Below, in pieces: positions 1 through 5,088 of a stretch of DNA of 5,151 bases. This DNA comes from Chloroflexota bacterium (GTDB lineage: Bacteria > Chloroflexota > Limnocylindria > QHBO01): NCBI GenBank assembly GCA_013694645.1, contig JACDBZ010000152.1, positions 1 to 5,151 of the forward strand, read 5' to 3'. The notes beneath the pieces were generated by a model, which saw nothing but the letters and a program-made list of their open reading frames with translations, had not been told where the DNA came from and did no database searches. Positions within the stretch are counted from its first letter, which is position 1. Every line of letters starts with the position of its first letter. The position numbers and the translations under genes were made by a program.

Positions 1-618
1 GTGGTCTGGCGCCTCCACGAGGCTCGCCGACGGCTCGGCCTCGAGGGTCGGGTGACCTTCGACCACCATGCCTTCCCGCTCGAGCTCTTCAACAACGAGC
101 CGACGCCGTTTCCCCAGCGAGCCGCCGATTGGCCGGTCGCCGCGCAGCTCGCCTCCCGGGCGGGGTGGCAGGAATGGTCCGCGCCGCCACATGGCTGGCC
201 GGTGACGATGCTGCCCTCGATGGAGGCGGTGCAGGCCGCCAAGCTCCAGTCGCTGACGGCAGCCGAGGAGCTCGATCGCGGGCTGCGACGGGCATTCTTC
301 GGGGAGAGCCGCTGCATCAGCCTGCGGCACGTCATCCTGGAGGTGGCAAACGAGTGCGAGTCGCTCGAGGTCAGCGCGTTGGCCGAGGTGCTCGACAGCG
401 GCCGCGCGCGAACATCCCTGTTCGACGATTGGGCGGTTGCGCGGGGTGACGAGGTGCGTGGCGCGGCCCACCTGTTTGCACCGGACGGCACGAATGCACA
501 GAACCCCGGGATTACCATCGGCTGGGAGGCGGATGACGGACCGGCCGGTGGCGTCACGTCCATCGAGGGTGACGACCCAAGCGCGATCGATGACTTCCTG
601 CTGGCTGCCGCGCGTTAG
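1..618 (+). CDS. DsbA/FrnE-like thioredoxin-fold protein, 3' part (5' end outside window)
   Basis: The 205 visible residues resemble the C-terminal two thirds of the DSBA-like family (DsbA, FrnE and 2-hydroxychromene-2-carboxylate isomerase relatives), as found in many actinobacterial 'DsbA family' proteins. Seen: an FPLELFN segment after the first strand (25-31), a helical insertion with AVQAAKLQSL (77-86) and LRRAFFGESRCISLRHVI (95-112), and a C-terminal stretch HLFAPDGTNAQNPGITIGW (157-175), whose Asn-Pro sits where the cis-Pro loop of the fold is expected. The redox Cys-x-x-Cys (or Ser) motif lies in the first 20-30 residues of such proteins and is absent here, so the gene most likely begins left of the window and the GTG at base 1 is probably internal. 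The role is probably thiol-disulfide or isomerase chemistry in the cytoplasm, substrate unknown. It ends 42 bp before the sigma factor gene, in the same direction. Confidence 0.75.
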   Translation: MVWRLHEARRRLGLEGRVTFDHHAFPLELFNNEPTPFPQRAADWPVAAQLASRAGWQEWSAPPHGWPVTMLPSMEAVQAAKLQSLTAAEELDRGLRRAFFGESRCISLRHVILEVANECESLEVSALAEVLDSGRARTSLFDDWAVARGDEVRGAAHLFAPDGTNAQNPGITIGWEADDGPAGGVTSIEGDDPSAIDDFLLAAAR

Positions 619-660
619 CACGGCCGCGAACGGGAATCGACCTCACGGACTGACCGCGGC

Positions 661-1143
661 TTGCGTTCATTGACCGTGCATCTGCCGCCGTTCGAGACGT
701 TGATCGACGCCCACGCCGCCGAGCTGCATCGGTTTCTGGTGGGGTGCGTCGGGCCGACCGAGGCGGAGGATTGCCTCCAGGAGACCTTCATGTCGGCACT
801 GCGCGCGTATCCACGACTCCACGACGCCGATCACCTCCGCGCGTGGCTGTACACGATCGCCCAGCGCAAGGCGACCGATGTCATTCGCCGCATGGCGCGC
901 CGTCCGACGCGCGTACTGGACGGCGTGGAGCCGGTGGCTCGATCGGCGCCTGAGCCGATCGATGATGGCCTGTGGCAACAGGTGCGGGCGCTCCCGGCCA
1001 AGCAGCGAGCGGCCGTGACGCATCGGTTCGTTCTCGATCTCGCCTATGCCGAGATCGGATCCCGGATGGGCATCAGCGAGGAGGCCGCTCGACAGAACGT
1101 GAGCGCCGGCCTCCGCCGTCTTCGGCGGGAGGTGACGTCGTGA
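661..1143 (+). CDS. ECF-type RNA polymerase sigma factor
   Basis: A 160-residue protein with the two-domain layout of group 4 (ECF) sigma-70 factors and nothing else. Sigma region 2 spans about 11-80 and includes the acidic AEDCLQETFMSALRAY (35-50), typical of region 2.2, and AWLYTIAQRKATDVIRR (61-77), the region 2.3/2.4 helix that melts and reads the -10. After a short linker, sigma region 4 (about 104-157) has LPAKQRAAV followed by a helix-turn-helix, LAYAEIGSRMGISEEAARQNV (127-147), for -35 recognition. The start is uncertain: TTG at 661 has no clear Shine-Dalgarno, and TTG 670 and GTG 676 are alternatives that leave both domains intact. The last codons overlap the MGMT start (GTGA at 1140-1143), so the two proteins are translationally coupled. 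No anti-sigma gene with a zinc finger or membrane segment follows. Target promoters are unknown. Confidence 0.9.
   Translation: MRSLTVHLPPFETLIDAHAAELHRFLVGCVGPTEAEDCLQETFMSALRAYPRLHDADHLRAWLYTIAQRKATDVIRRMARRPTRVLDGVEPVARSAPEPIDDGLWQQVRALPAKQRAAVTHRFVLDLAYAEIGSRMGISEEAARQNVSAGLRRLRREVTS
1127..1135 (+). promoter_or_regulatory. Ribosome binding site fixing the MGMT start
   Basis: GGGAGGTGA lies within the end of the sigma factor gene. Its GGAGG core (1128-1132) is 7 bases before the GTG at 1140, an ideal spacing. It supports GTG 1140 over the in-frame ATG at 972, which would run through most of sigma region 4 in another frame. Confidence 0.75.
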
Positions 1144-1748
1144 CCGATGATCTCGAGCGTCGCCTTGCCGCTGGCACGCCGGGTGCGGCTCTCGATCTCA
1201 ACCGCCTGCGCGCCGCCATCACGCATCGGGCAGCCGAAGAAGGGCTGATCGACGTCGCGTACGGCGCCTACGACTCACCGATCGGCGCACTGACCGTGAT
1301 GGTCTCGGATCGCGGGCTCGTGCGAGTCTCGTACCCCGGGGACGGGATCGCCGCCCAGCTGGAAGAGCTTGCCGACCGCGTTTCGCCTCGCATCCTGGAA
1401 GCGGCCGCGCTGACCGATCAGGTGCGCCGCCAGCTGGACGAGTACTTCGACGGCACTCGGCGCTCGTTCGATGTGAAGATCGACTGGCGCCTCGTGCGCG
1501 GGTTCGCGCGCGAGGTGCTCGCTGTCACGTCAGCGATCCCCTTCGGCAGCGTGTCGACCTACGGGGAGGTCGCTGCCCGTGCCGGCTCGCCGCGGGCATA
1601 TCGGGCCGCGGGCAATGCGCTCGGCAGCAATCCGATTCCCATCGTGGTCCCGTGCCACCGCGTCCTGCACGCCGGTGGCGGGCTCGGCGGCTATAGCGGG
1701 GGATTGGATCGAAAGCGGTACCTGCTCAACCTCGAGGAGGCGTCATGA
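1140..1748 (+). CDS. Methylated-DNA--[protein]-cysteine S-methyltransferase (Ogt/MGMT type)
   Basis: Suicide DNA repair protein that moves the alkyl group from O6-alkylguanine (and O4-alkylthymine) onto its own cysteine. With the GTG start it is 202 residues. Seen: the N-terminal domain beginning at SPIGALTVMVSDRGLVRVSY (46-65); the DNA-binding helix-turn-helix with IPFGSVSTYGEVAARAG (133-149); an arginine in the finger position (R155, in YRAAG); Asn164 before the active site; the acceptor motif PCHR with Cys172; and the closing GGYSGGLDRKRYLLNLE. About 40 residues precede the usual start of the domain, forming a predicted helical, charged extension (ERRLAAG, LNRLRAAITHRAAEEG). Long N-termini are known in actinobacterial members that sit beside sigma factors. 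The gene overlaps the sigma factor upstream by 4 bases, so co-expression is expected and induction by alkylation is plausible but not shown. The whole catalytic machinery is intact. Confidence 0.93.
   Translation: MTDDLERRLAAGTPGAALDLNRLRAAITHRAAEEGLIDVAYGAYDSPIGALTVMVSDRGLVRVSYPGDGIAAQLEELADRVSPRILEAAALTDQVRRQLDEYFDGTRRSFDVKIDWRLVRGFAREVLAVTSAIPFGSVSTYGEVAARAGSPRAYRAAGNALGSNPIPIVVPCHRVLHAGGGLGGYSGGLDRKRYLLNLEEAS
1735..1740 (+). promoter_or_regulatory. Perfect Shine-Dalgarno before a mini-ORF
   Basis: AGGAGG sits in the last codons of the MGMT gene (Leu-Glu-Glu-Ala), 4 bases before the ATG at 1745. This is the strongest ribosome binding site in the window by sequence, although the spacing is short. 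Glu-Glu codons GAG-GAG can create it by chance. It would drive the 28-codon ORF that starts there, or recharge ribosomes for the lipoprotein gene. Confidence 0.45.
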
Positions 1749-1831
1749 ACGAGGCCACGCGGAACCGGGCAAGCCCGCGCGGCGTCGGAGGGGCAGACCA
1801 ACCCATTCGTACGCGGAGCATCCTCACGTGA
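1745..1831 (+). CDS. Possible 28-residue bridging mini-ORF between MGMT and lipoprotein genes
   Basis: Too short for ordinary gene callers. Its ATG overlaps the MGMT stop (ATGA, 1745-1748), and its TGA overlaps the GTG of the next gene (GTGA, 1828-1831). The product, beginning MNEATRNRASPRG, is basic, has no membrane segment, and matches no family I know. A perfect AGGAGG precedes it. The likeliest role is translational: it would carry ribosomes across the 79-base gap between MGMT and the lipoprotein start. Alternatively the overlaps are accidental, and the stretch is simply a spacer with the lipoprotein RBS near its end. Nothing shows that a stable peptide is made. Confidence 0.35.
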   Translation: MNEATRNRASPRGVGGADQPIRTRSILT

Positions 1832-2235
1832 ATCTTCTTCTGACTGTCGCGCTGGCCGGCGTGCTCGTTGCCTGCGCAGCCGATACCCCGACCATCGCCG
1901 ACCCGATCGCGACGCCGGGTCCCGGCCGAGCGGCCGACGGCATCATCAACGTGACCCTCGGTCAGGCAACCGGCCCCGGCATCAGCATCGCCGACGCCGT
2001 GAACCAGCCTGGCCAGGAGCCGTTGCTCGTCAACGGATCGCTCTTCGTCGATCCGGACGGAACGGTTCTGCTGTGCGACGCCATCGCCGAGTCGTTCCCG
2101 CCACAATGCGGCGGCACGCGTTTCGAGGTCCGCGGCCTCGATGTCGACAGCGTGCCTGATCTGGAGGAGGCCAATGGCGTGCGCTGGGCCGAGGGTGCGC
2201 AGGTCCTGGGCACCGTTGCATTGGTCGAAGGCTGA
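1828..2235 (+). CDS. Small predicted lipoprotein of unknown function
   Basis: 135 residues with a GTG start, chosen because it is the only start codon directly before the signal peptide and has GGAG at 1815-1818, 9 bases upstream. Residues 3-15 form a hydrophobic segment ending in a lipobox, Leu-Val-Ala-Cys, with Cys16 the expected lipidated residue. A Pro/Ala-rich spacer follows (19-37), then a compact beta-rich domain (39-133) with ISIADAV, PLLVNGSLFVDPDGTVLLC, the segment AESFPPQCGG, and a final strand VLGTVALVEG. Cys83 and Cys94 could form a disulfide in the extracytoplasmic domain. I recall unnamed actinobacterial lipoproteins with the same LC...AESFPPQCGG signature; the strand pattern is reminiscent of an OB-fold, but that is a guess. 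Oddly, the signal peptide has no Lys or Arg before its hydrophobic core. It is the last gene of the sigma/MGMT cluster. Function unknown. Confidence 0.8.
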   Translation: MNLLLTVALAGVLVACAADTPTIADPIATPGPGRAADGIINVTLGQATGPGISIADAVNQPGQEPLLVNGSLFVDPDGTVLLCDAIAESFPPQCGGTRFEVRGLDVDSVPDLEEANGVRWAEGAQVLGTVALVEG

Positions 2236-2290
2236 CTCCTCAGTCACCGGCAGGTGCTAGCGGATCCCCAGGAGCGTGGCGGCGACTCTG

Positions 2291-2308
2291 CCCGCGATGG
2301 ATCGCGGG
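2291..2308 (+). terminator. Perfect 8-bp inverted repeat, possible transcription terminator
   Basis: CCCGCGAT-GG-ATCGCGGG is a perfect inverted repeat that can fold as a 7-bp stem with a TGGA loop, 55 bases after the lipoprotein stop. The GC-rich stem and its position fit a terminator for the upstream cluster, but no run of T follows. If it terminates, it would be of the U-tract-poor kind or act together with Rho. It could equally be an operator, because the same half-site recurs at 2454-2461 ahead of the next promoter. Confidence 0.35.
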
Positions 2309-2484
2309 TCTGACGCCCCAGCGGGCTGCGTGGGATGTGTCCCTTCGATTTATCGGTAAGTGGAACGCCTGGACCGTCTTGGAGCGACTGTCGGGCGCCA
2401 TCCATGCCGATGAATCGTAGAGGCTGCGCGCGAGTCCATCGCCGGGCGTCGATCCCGCGATACATCGGCGGCGTCGGGCCACAG

Positions 2485-2493
2485 TGCGATAAT
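2485..2493 (+). promoter_or_regulatory. Extended -10 promoter for the ALDH gene pair
   Basis: TGC-GATAAT matches the extended -10 pattern TGn followed by a hexamer that agrees with TATAAT at five of six positions. No good -35 is present at the expected place (around 2465-2470), which extended -10 promoters tolerate. Only 8 bases separate the hexamer from the ATG at 2502, so transcription should begin at or within a base or two of the start codon. No Shine-Dalgarno precedes the ATG, which agrees with a leaderless message. Confidence 0.6.
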
Positions 2494-2501
2494 CACGCCC
2501 G

Positions 2502-4025
2502 ATGACCCTTACCAAGAAGCTTGAGTCCCGTCCGGCACCAAACTCGTGGGGCCTGGCCGCCGGCGACAATCCGTGGGAGTACGCTCCGGCGCCGGAGGCG
2601 ACCGACCACATCCGGATCGAGCCCGAGTACGGACTCTTCATCGGCAACCAGTTCGCTCCTTCGAAGCCACGGAAGACCTTCTCCGTCATCAACCCCGCAA
2701 CCGAAGAGCGGCTGGCGAAGGTTGCGCATGCCTCGAAGGCGGATGTGAACCGTGCGGTCGGCGCGGCCCGCGAGGCGCATCGGTCCGCCTGGTCGAAGCT
2801 GCCGGGTCGGGAACGCGCGAAGTACCTGTACCGGATCGCTCGCATCATGCAGGAGCGCTCGCGCGAGTTCGCCGTCGTCGAGAGCATGAACTCCGGCAAG
2901 CCGATCAAGGAGAGCCGCGACGTCGATGTCCCGCTCGCGGCGGCCCATTTCTTCTACTACGCCGGCTGGGCTGACAAGCTCGAGTACGCGTTCCCCAACC
3001 GCGATCCGCGGTCGCTCGGAGTGGCGGCCCAGGTCATCCCGTGGAACTTCCCGCTTCTCATGCTTGCCTGGAAGATCGCTCCCGCACTGGCGGCAGGAAA
3101 TACGGTCGTCCTCAAGCCGGCCAGCACCACCCCGTTGACGGCCTACCTGTTCGCCGATGTCGTGCGCCAGGCCGATCTGCCGCCGGGCGTCGTGAACATC
3201 ATCACCGGGCCGGGCGAGATCGGGATGGAGCTTGTCACGCATCCGGATGTCAGCAAGGTCGCCTTCACCGGCTCCACCGTGGTTGGAAAGATGATCGCCC
3301 GTGCCCTGGCCGGCAGCGGCAAGAAGGTGACCCTTGAGCTCGGTGGCAAGGCGGCGAACATCGTCTTCGACGATGCGCCGCTCGACCAGGCGATCGAGGG
3401 CATCGTCAACGGCATCTACTTCAACCAGGGGGAGGTGTGCTGCGCCGGCAGCCGCCTCTTCGTGCAGGAGAGCGTGCACGAGGCGTTGATCGAGAAGCTC
3501 AAGGCTCGGCTCGGCACGCTGCGTGTCGGCGACCCGCTCGACAAGAACACCGACGTCGGCGCCATCAACTCGGCCGGGCAGCTGGCGAAGGTCCAGGAGC
3601 TCGTTGAGTCCGGCATCGCGGAGGGCGCCGAGATATTCCAGCCGGACTGCGAGTTGCCGACGCGCGGGTTCTTCTTCCGGCCGACGCTCTTCACCGGCGT
3701 CTCGATGTCGCATCGGATCGCGCAGGAGGAGATCTTCGGTCCCGTGCTATCGGTATTGACCTTCCGTACGCCGGACGAGGCCATCGAGAAGGCGAATAAC
3801 ACCCCGTATGGGCTCTCCGCCGGGGTGTGGACCGAGAAGGGAAGCCGCATCTTCAAGATGGTCAACGCCATGCGGGCCGGCGTGGTGTGGGCGAATACCT
3901 TCAATCGGTTTGACCCGACGTCGCCGTTCGGTGGTTACAAGGAGTCCGGATACGGGCGCGAGGGCGGCATCCACGGCCTGGGCGCCTACCTCGATCTCTC
4001 CGGCAACGGGACGAACCACCGATGA
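2502..4025 (+). CDS. Catalytic aldehyde dehydrogenase, ALDH16 N-terminal-half type
   Basis: NAD(P)+-dependent oxidation of an aldehyde to its acid; substrate unknown; expected in the cytoplasm. The 507 residues are a complete ALDH core. Seen: VIPWNFP (178-184, oxyanion Asn182); VVLKPAS with cofactor Lys205; FTGST (255-259); LELGGK with general-base Glu279; FNQGEVCCAGSR with nucleophile Cys313 (aligned to Cys302 of ALDH2); EEIFGPV with Glu410; and SPFGGYKESGYGRE (474-487). The N-terminus carries WEYAPAPEA (25-33) ahead of the usual ALDH start at about 45. This resembles the EYGPVPES segment of ALDH16A1 and is the main reason for the ALDH16 assignment. The protein stops at GAYLDLSGNGTNHR, lacking the usual VKTVxV C-terminal strand. 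ATG 2502 is chosen because an in-frame TAA at 2490-2492 excludes earlier starts. A pseudoenzyme partner gene follows. All catalytic residues are intact. Confidence 0.93.
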   Translation: MTLTKKLESRPAPNSWGLAAGDNPWEYAPAPEATDHIRIEPEYGLFIGNQFAPSKPRKTFSVINPATEERLAKVAHASKADVNRAVGAAREAHRSAWSKLPGRERAKYLYRIARIMQERSREFAVVESMNSGKPIKESRDVDVPLAAAHFFYYAGWADKLEYAFPNRDPRSLGVAAQVIPWNFPLLMLAWKIAPALAAGNTVVLKPASTTPLTAYLFADVVRQADLPPGVVNIITGPGEIGMELVTHPDVSKVAFTGSTVVGKMIARALAGSGKKVTLELGGKAANIVFDDAPLDQAIEGIVNGIYFNQGEVCCAGSRLFVQESVHEALIEKLKARLGTLRVGDPLDKNTDVGAINSAGQLAKVQELVESGIAEGAEIFQPDCELPTRGFFFRPTLFTGVSMSHRIAQEEIFGPVLSVLTFRTPDEAIEKANNTPYGLSAGVWTEKGSRIFKMVNAMRAGVVWANTFNRFDPTSPFGGYKESGYGREGGIHGLGAYLDLSGNGTNHR

Positions 4026-4126
4026 GGGTCGTGTCGATTTCGGCGATCGCGGCCGCGACCCCCGAGCCGTGGCGACCTGCGATCACGCTCCTCGTCGAGC
4101 AACCGGAAACGGAGCAACGCGGCTGA
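4022..4126 (+). CDS. Possible 34-residue bridging mini-ORF between the two ALDH genes
   Basis: The ATG overlaps the stop of the first ALDH (ATGA, 4022-4025), and the TGA overlaps the ATG of the second (TGATG, 4124-4128), so the 100-base gap is spanned exactly by one short reading frame. The product starts MRVVSISAIAAATPEP and ends with a polar, Glu/Gln-rich tail. It has no recognised domain, and its short hydrophobic start is too weak to call a signal peptide. Only a weak purine stretch (GGGA, 4008-4011) precedes it, so it would depend on coupling to the ALDH stop. The likely role, if real, is to pass ribosomes on to the second subunit and keep subunit ratios fixed. It may also be chance. Confidence 0.3.
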   Translation: MRVVSISAIAAATPEPWRPAITLLVEQPETEQRG

Positions 4127-5088
4127 TGGCAACGCGAACGAGGACCGTGAGACCGCGGAGCGCTTCGGTGCTCGACCAGCGGACAGCTCAAACGCTGCCG
4201 ACCAAGGACGCCGATCGGATCGGCGTCCGCAAGACGTACAAGCTCTACATCGCCGGAGCCTTTCCCCGGACCGAGTCGGGTCGCGCATACGAGGTGTTCG
4301 GTGCGAAGGGCGAGCTGTTGGCGAACGCGAGCCGGGGCACCCGGAAGGATATTCGCGAGGCGGTGCGGGCGGCCCGCAAGGCATTCGCCGGCTGGGCCGC
4401 GAAGACCGCCTACAACCGTTCGCAGATCCTCTACCGCATCGCTGAGCTCATGGAGGGGCGCCGTGACCAGTTCGTCGCCGAGGTCATGGCCGCCGAAGGT
4501 GTTTCGCGCGCCAGGGCCAAGCGCGCGGTGGACGCGGCCATTGACCGCTGGGTGTGGTACGCCGGATGGGCCGATAAGTACCCACAGATGATCGGAACCG
4601 TGAATCCGGTCGCCGGACCGTACTTCAACTTCAGCGTTCCCGAGCCCACGGGCGTGGTCGGCATGATCGCGCCCGAGGAGTCGTCGCTGCTCGGACTGGT
4701 GAGCCGCCTTGCCCCGATCATCGTGAGCGGCAACGCTGCGGTCGTCATCTCGTCCGAGACGCGACCGCTGCCGGCTGTGACCCTGTCCGAGGTGCTGGCG
4801 ACCTCCGACGTTCCCGGTGGAGTCGTGAACCTGATCACCGGGCTACGTCGAGAGCTGGTCGGCCACCTGGCCGGGCACATGGACGTCAACGCACTCGACG
4901 CCTTTGGCTCGTCGGCCGGCGAGGCGGCAACGCTCGAGGAGCTGGCGGTCGAGAACGTGAAACGCTTCGTGCGACCACCGGCCGGCGGGCTCCTGCGCTA
5001 TGACTGGCTGTCGGAGCGCGCGCAATCGCCGTATCTCATCGGGGAGTTCATCGAGATCAAGACCGTCTGGCACCCCATCGGCGCGTGA
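4126..5088 (+). CDS. Non-catalytic ALDH-like subunit, ALDH16 C-terminal-half type
   Basis: 320 residues, against about 480-500 for a normal ALDH. The first part follows the ALDH fold: KLYIAGAFPRTESGR (39-53), a DIREAVRAARKAFAGW helix (75-90), WVWYAGWADKY (142-152), PEPTGVVGMIAPEES (172-186), and GGVVNLITG (231-239). It then jumps from about 265 to a C-terminal tail, EFIEIKTVWHPIGA (307-320), missing the catalytic domain. The PWN motif is APEES, the cofactor Lys is Ser (VVISSE, 206-211), FTGST is AFGSS, and the ELGGK and Cys motifs are absent. The protein contains no cysteine. The same layout, including a KALWLPMG-type tail, forms the second half of ALDH16A1, so this is most likely a structural or regulatory partner of the preceding enzyme. 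The start is uncertain: ATG 4126 has GGAG 11 bases upstream and overlaps the mini-ORF stop, while GTG 4168 has GGAG at 4157-4160 with 7-base spacing and would remove 14 unconserved residues. Confidence 0.88.
   Translation: MATRTRTVRPRSASVLDQRTAQTLPTKDADRIGVRKTYKLYIAGAFPRTESGRAYEVFGAKGELLANASRGTRKDIREAVRAARKAFAGWAAKTAYNRSQILYRIAELMEGRRDQFVAEVMAAEGVSRARAKRAVDAAIDRWVWYAGWADKYPQMIGTVNPVAGPYFNFSVPEPTGVVGMIAPEESSLLGLVSRLAPIIVSGNAAVVISSETRPLPAVTLSEVLATSDVPGGVVNLITGLRRELVGHLAGHMDVNALDAFGSSAGEAATLEELAVENVKRFVRPPAGGLLRYDWLSERAQSPYLIGEFIEIKTVWHPIGA

Larger units (their letters stand above)
2236..2501 (+). other. Intergenic region between the sigma/MGMT cluster and the ALDH pair
   Basis: 266 bases with no convincing gene on either strand. 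Reading frames here are short, or are tails of frames antisense to the neighbouring genes, and their translations resemble nothing. It holds an inverted repeat at 2291-2308, a second copy of the repeat's half-site at 2454-2461, and an extended -10 promoter immediately before the ALDH gene. A locally A/T-richer patch (2345-2357) contains no feature I recognise. Confidence 0.6.

Noticed and set aside
972..1139. N-terminal extension of MGMT from the ATG at 972
   Set aside because: It would overlap the sigma factor gene by 172 bases in another frame with an Arg/Ser-rich, featureless sequence, while GTG 1140 has a well-spaced GGAGG and a classic 4-base overlap.
1579..1827. N-terminal extension of the lipoprotein from the ATG at 1579
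   Set aside because: It would run inside the MGMT gene and bury the signal peptide and lipobox in mid-protein.
2356..2376. GGAAC...CGTC resembling an ECF sigma promoter that the cluster's own sigma factor might use
   Set aside because: The spacer between the two elements is only 8 bases, whereas ECF promoters need about 16.
2443..2457. T-arm-like hairpin (CGGG stem, 7-base loop CGTCGAT, CCCG), possible tRNA remnant
   Set aside because: The loop lacks the TTC start of a T-loop, the stem has only 4 pairs, and no acceptor, D or anticodon arms flank it.
2240..2908. 222-codon minus-strand frame covering most of the intergenic region
   Set aside because: About two thirds lies antisense to the ALDH gene, the translation has no recognisable domain, and no ribosome binding site was seen before its start.
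2493..3713. 406-codon open frame on the minus strand opposite the ALDH gene
   Set aside because: The translation is a low-complexity Arg/Leu/Asp/Gly mix typical of the complement of GC-rich codons and matches no family, and the + strand has an unmistakable ALDH over the same bases.
4043..4050. Palindrome GCGATCGC (also at 5093-5100), as in the cyanobacterial HIP1 repeat
   Set aside because: Only two copies were noticed in 5 kb, and CGATCG-rich text is common throughout this GC-rich window; nothing else suggests a cyanobacterium.
4022..4128. Programmed frameshift joining the two ALDH genes into one ALDH16 polypeptide
   Set aside because: I see no slippery heptamer at the stop of the first gene, and the second gene has its own plausible starts and ribosome binding sites.
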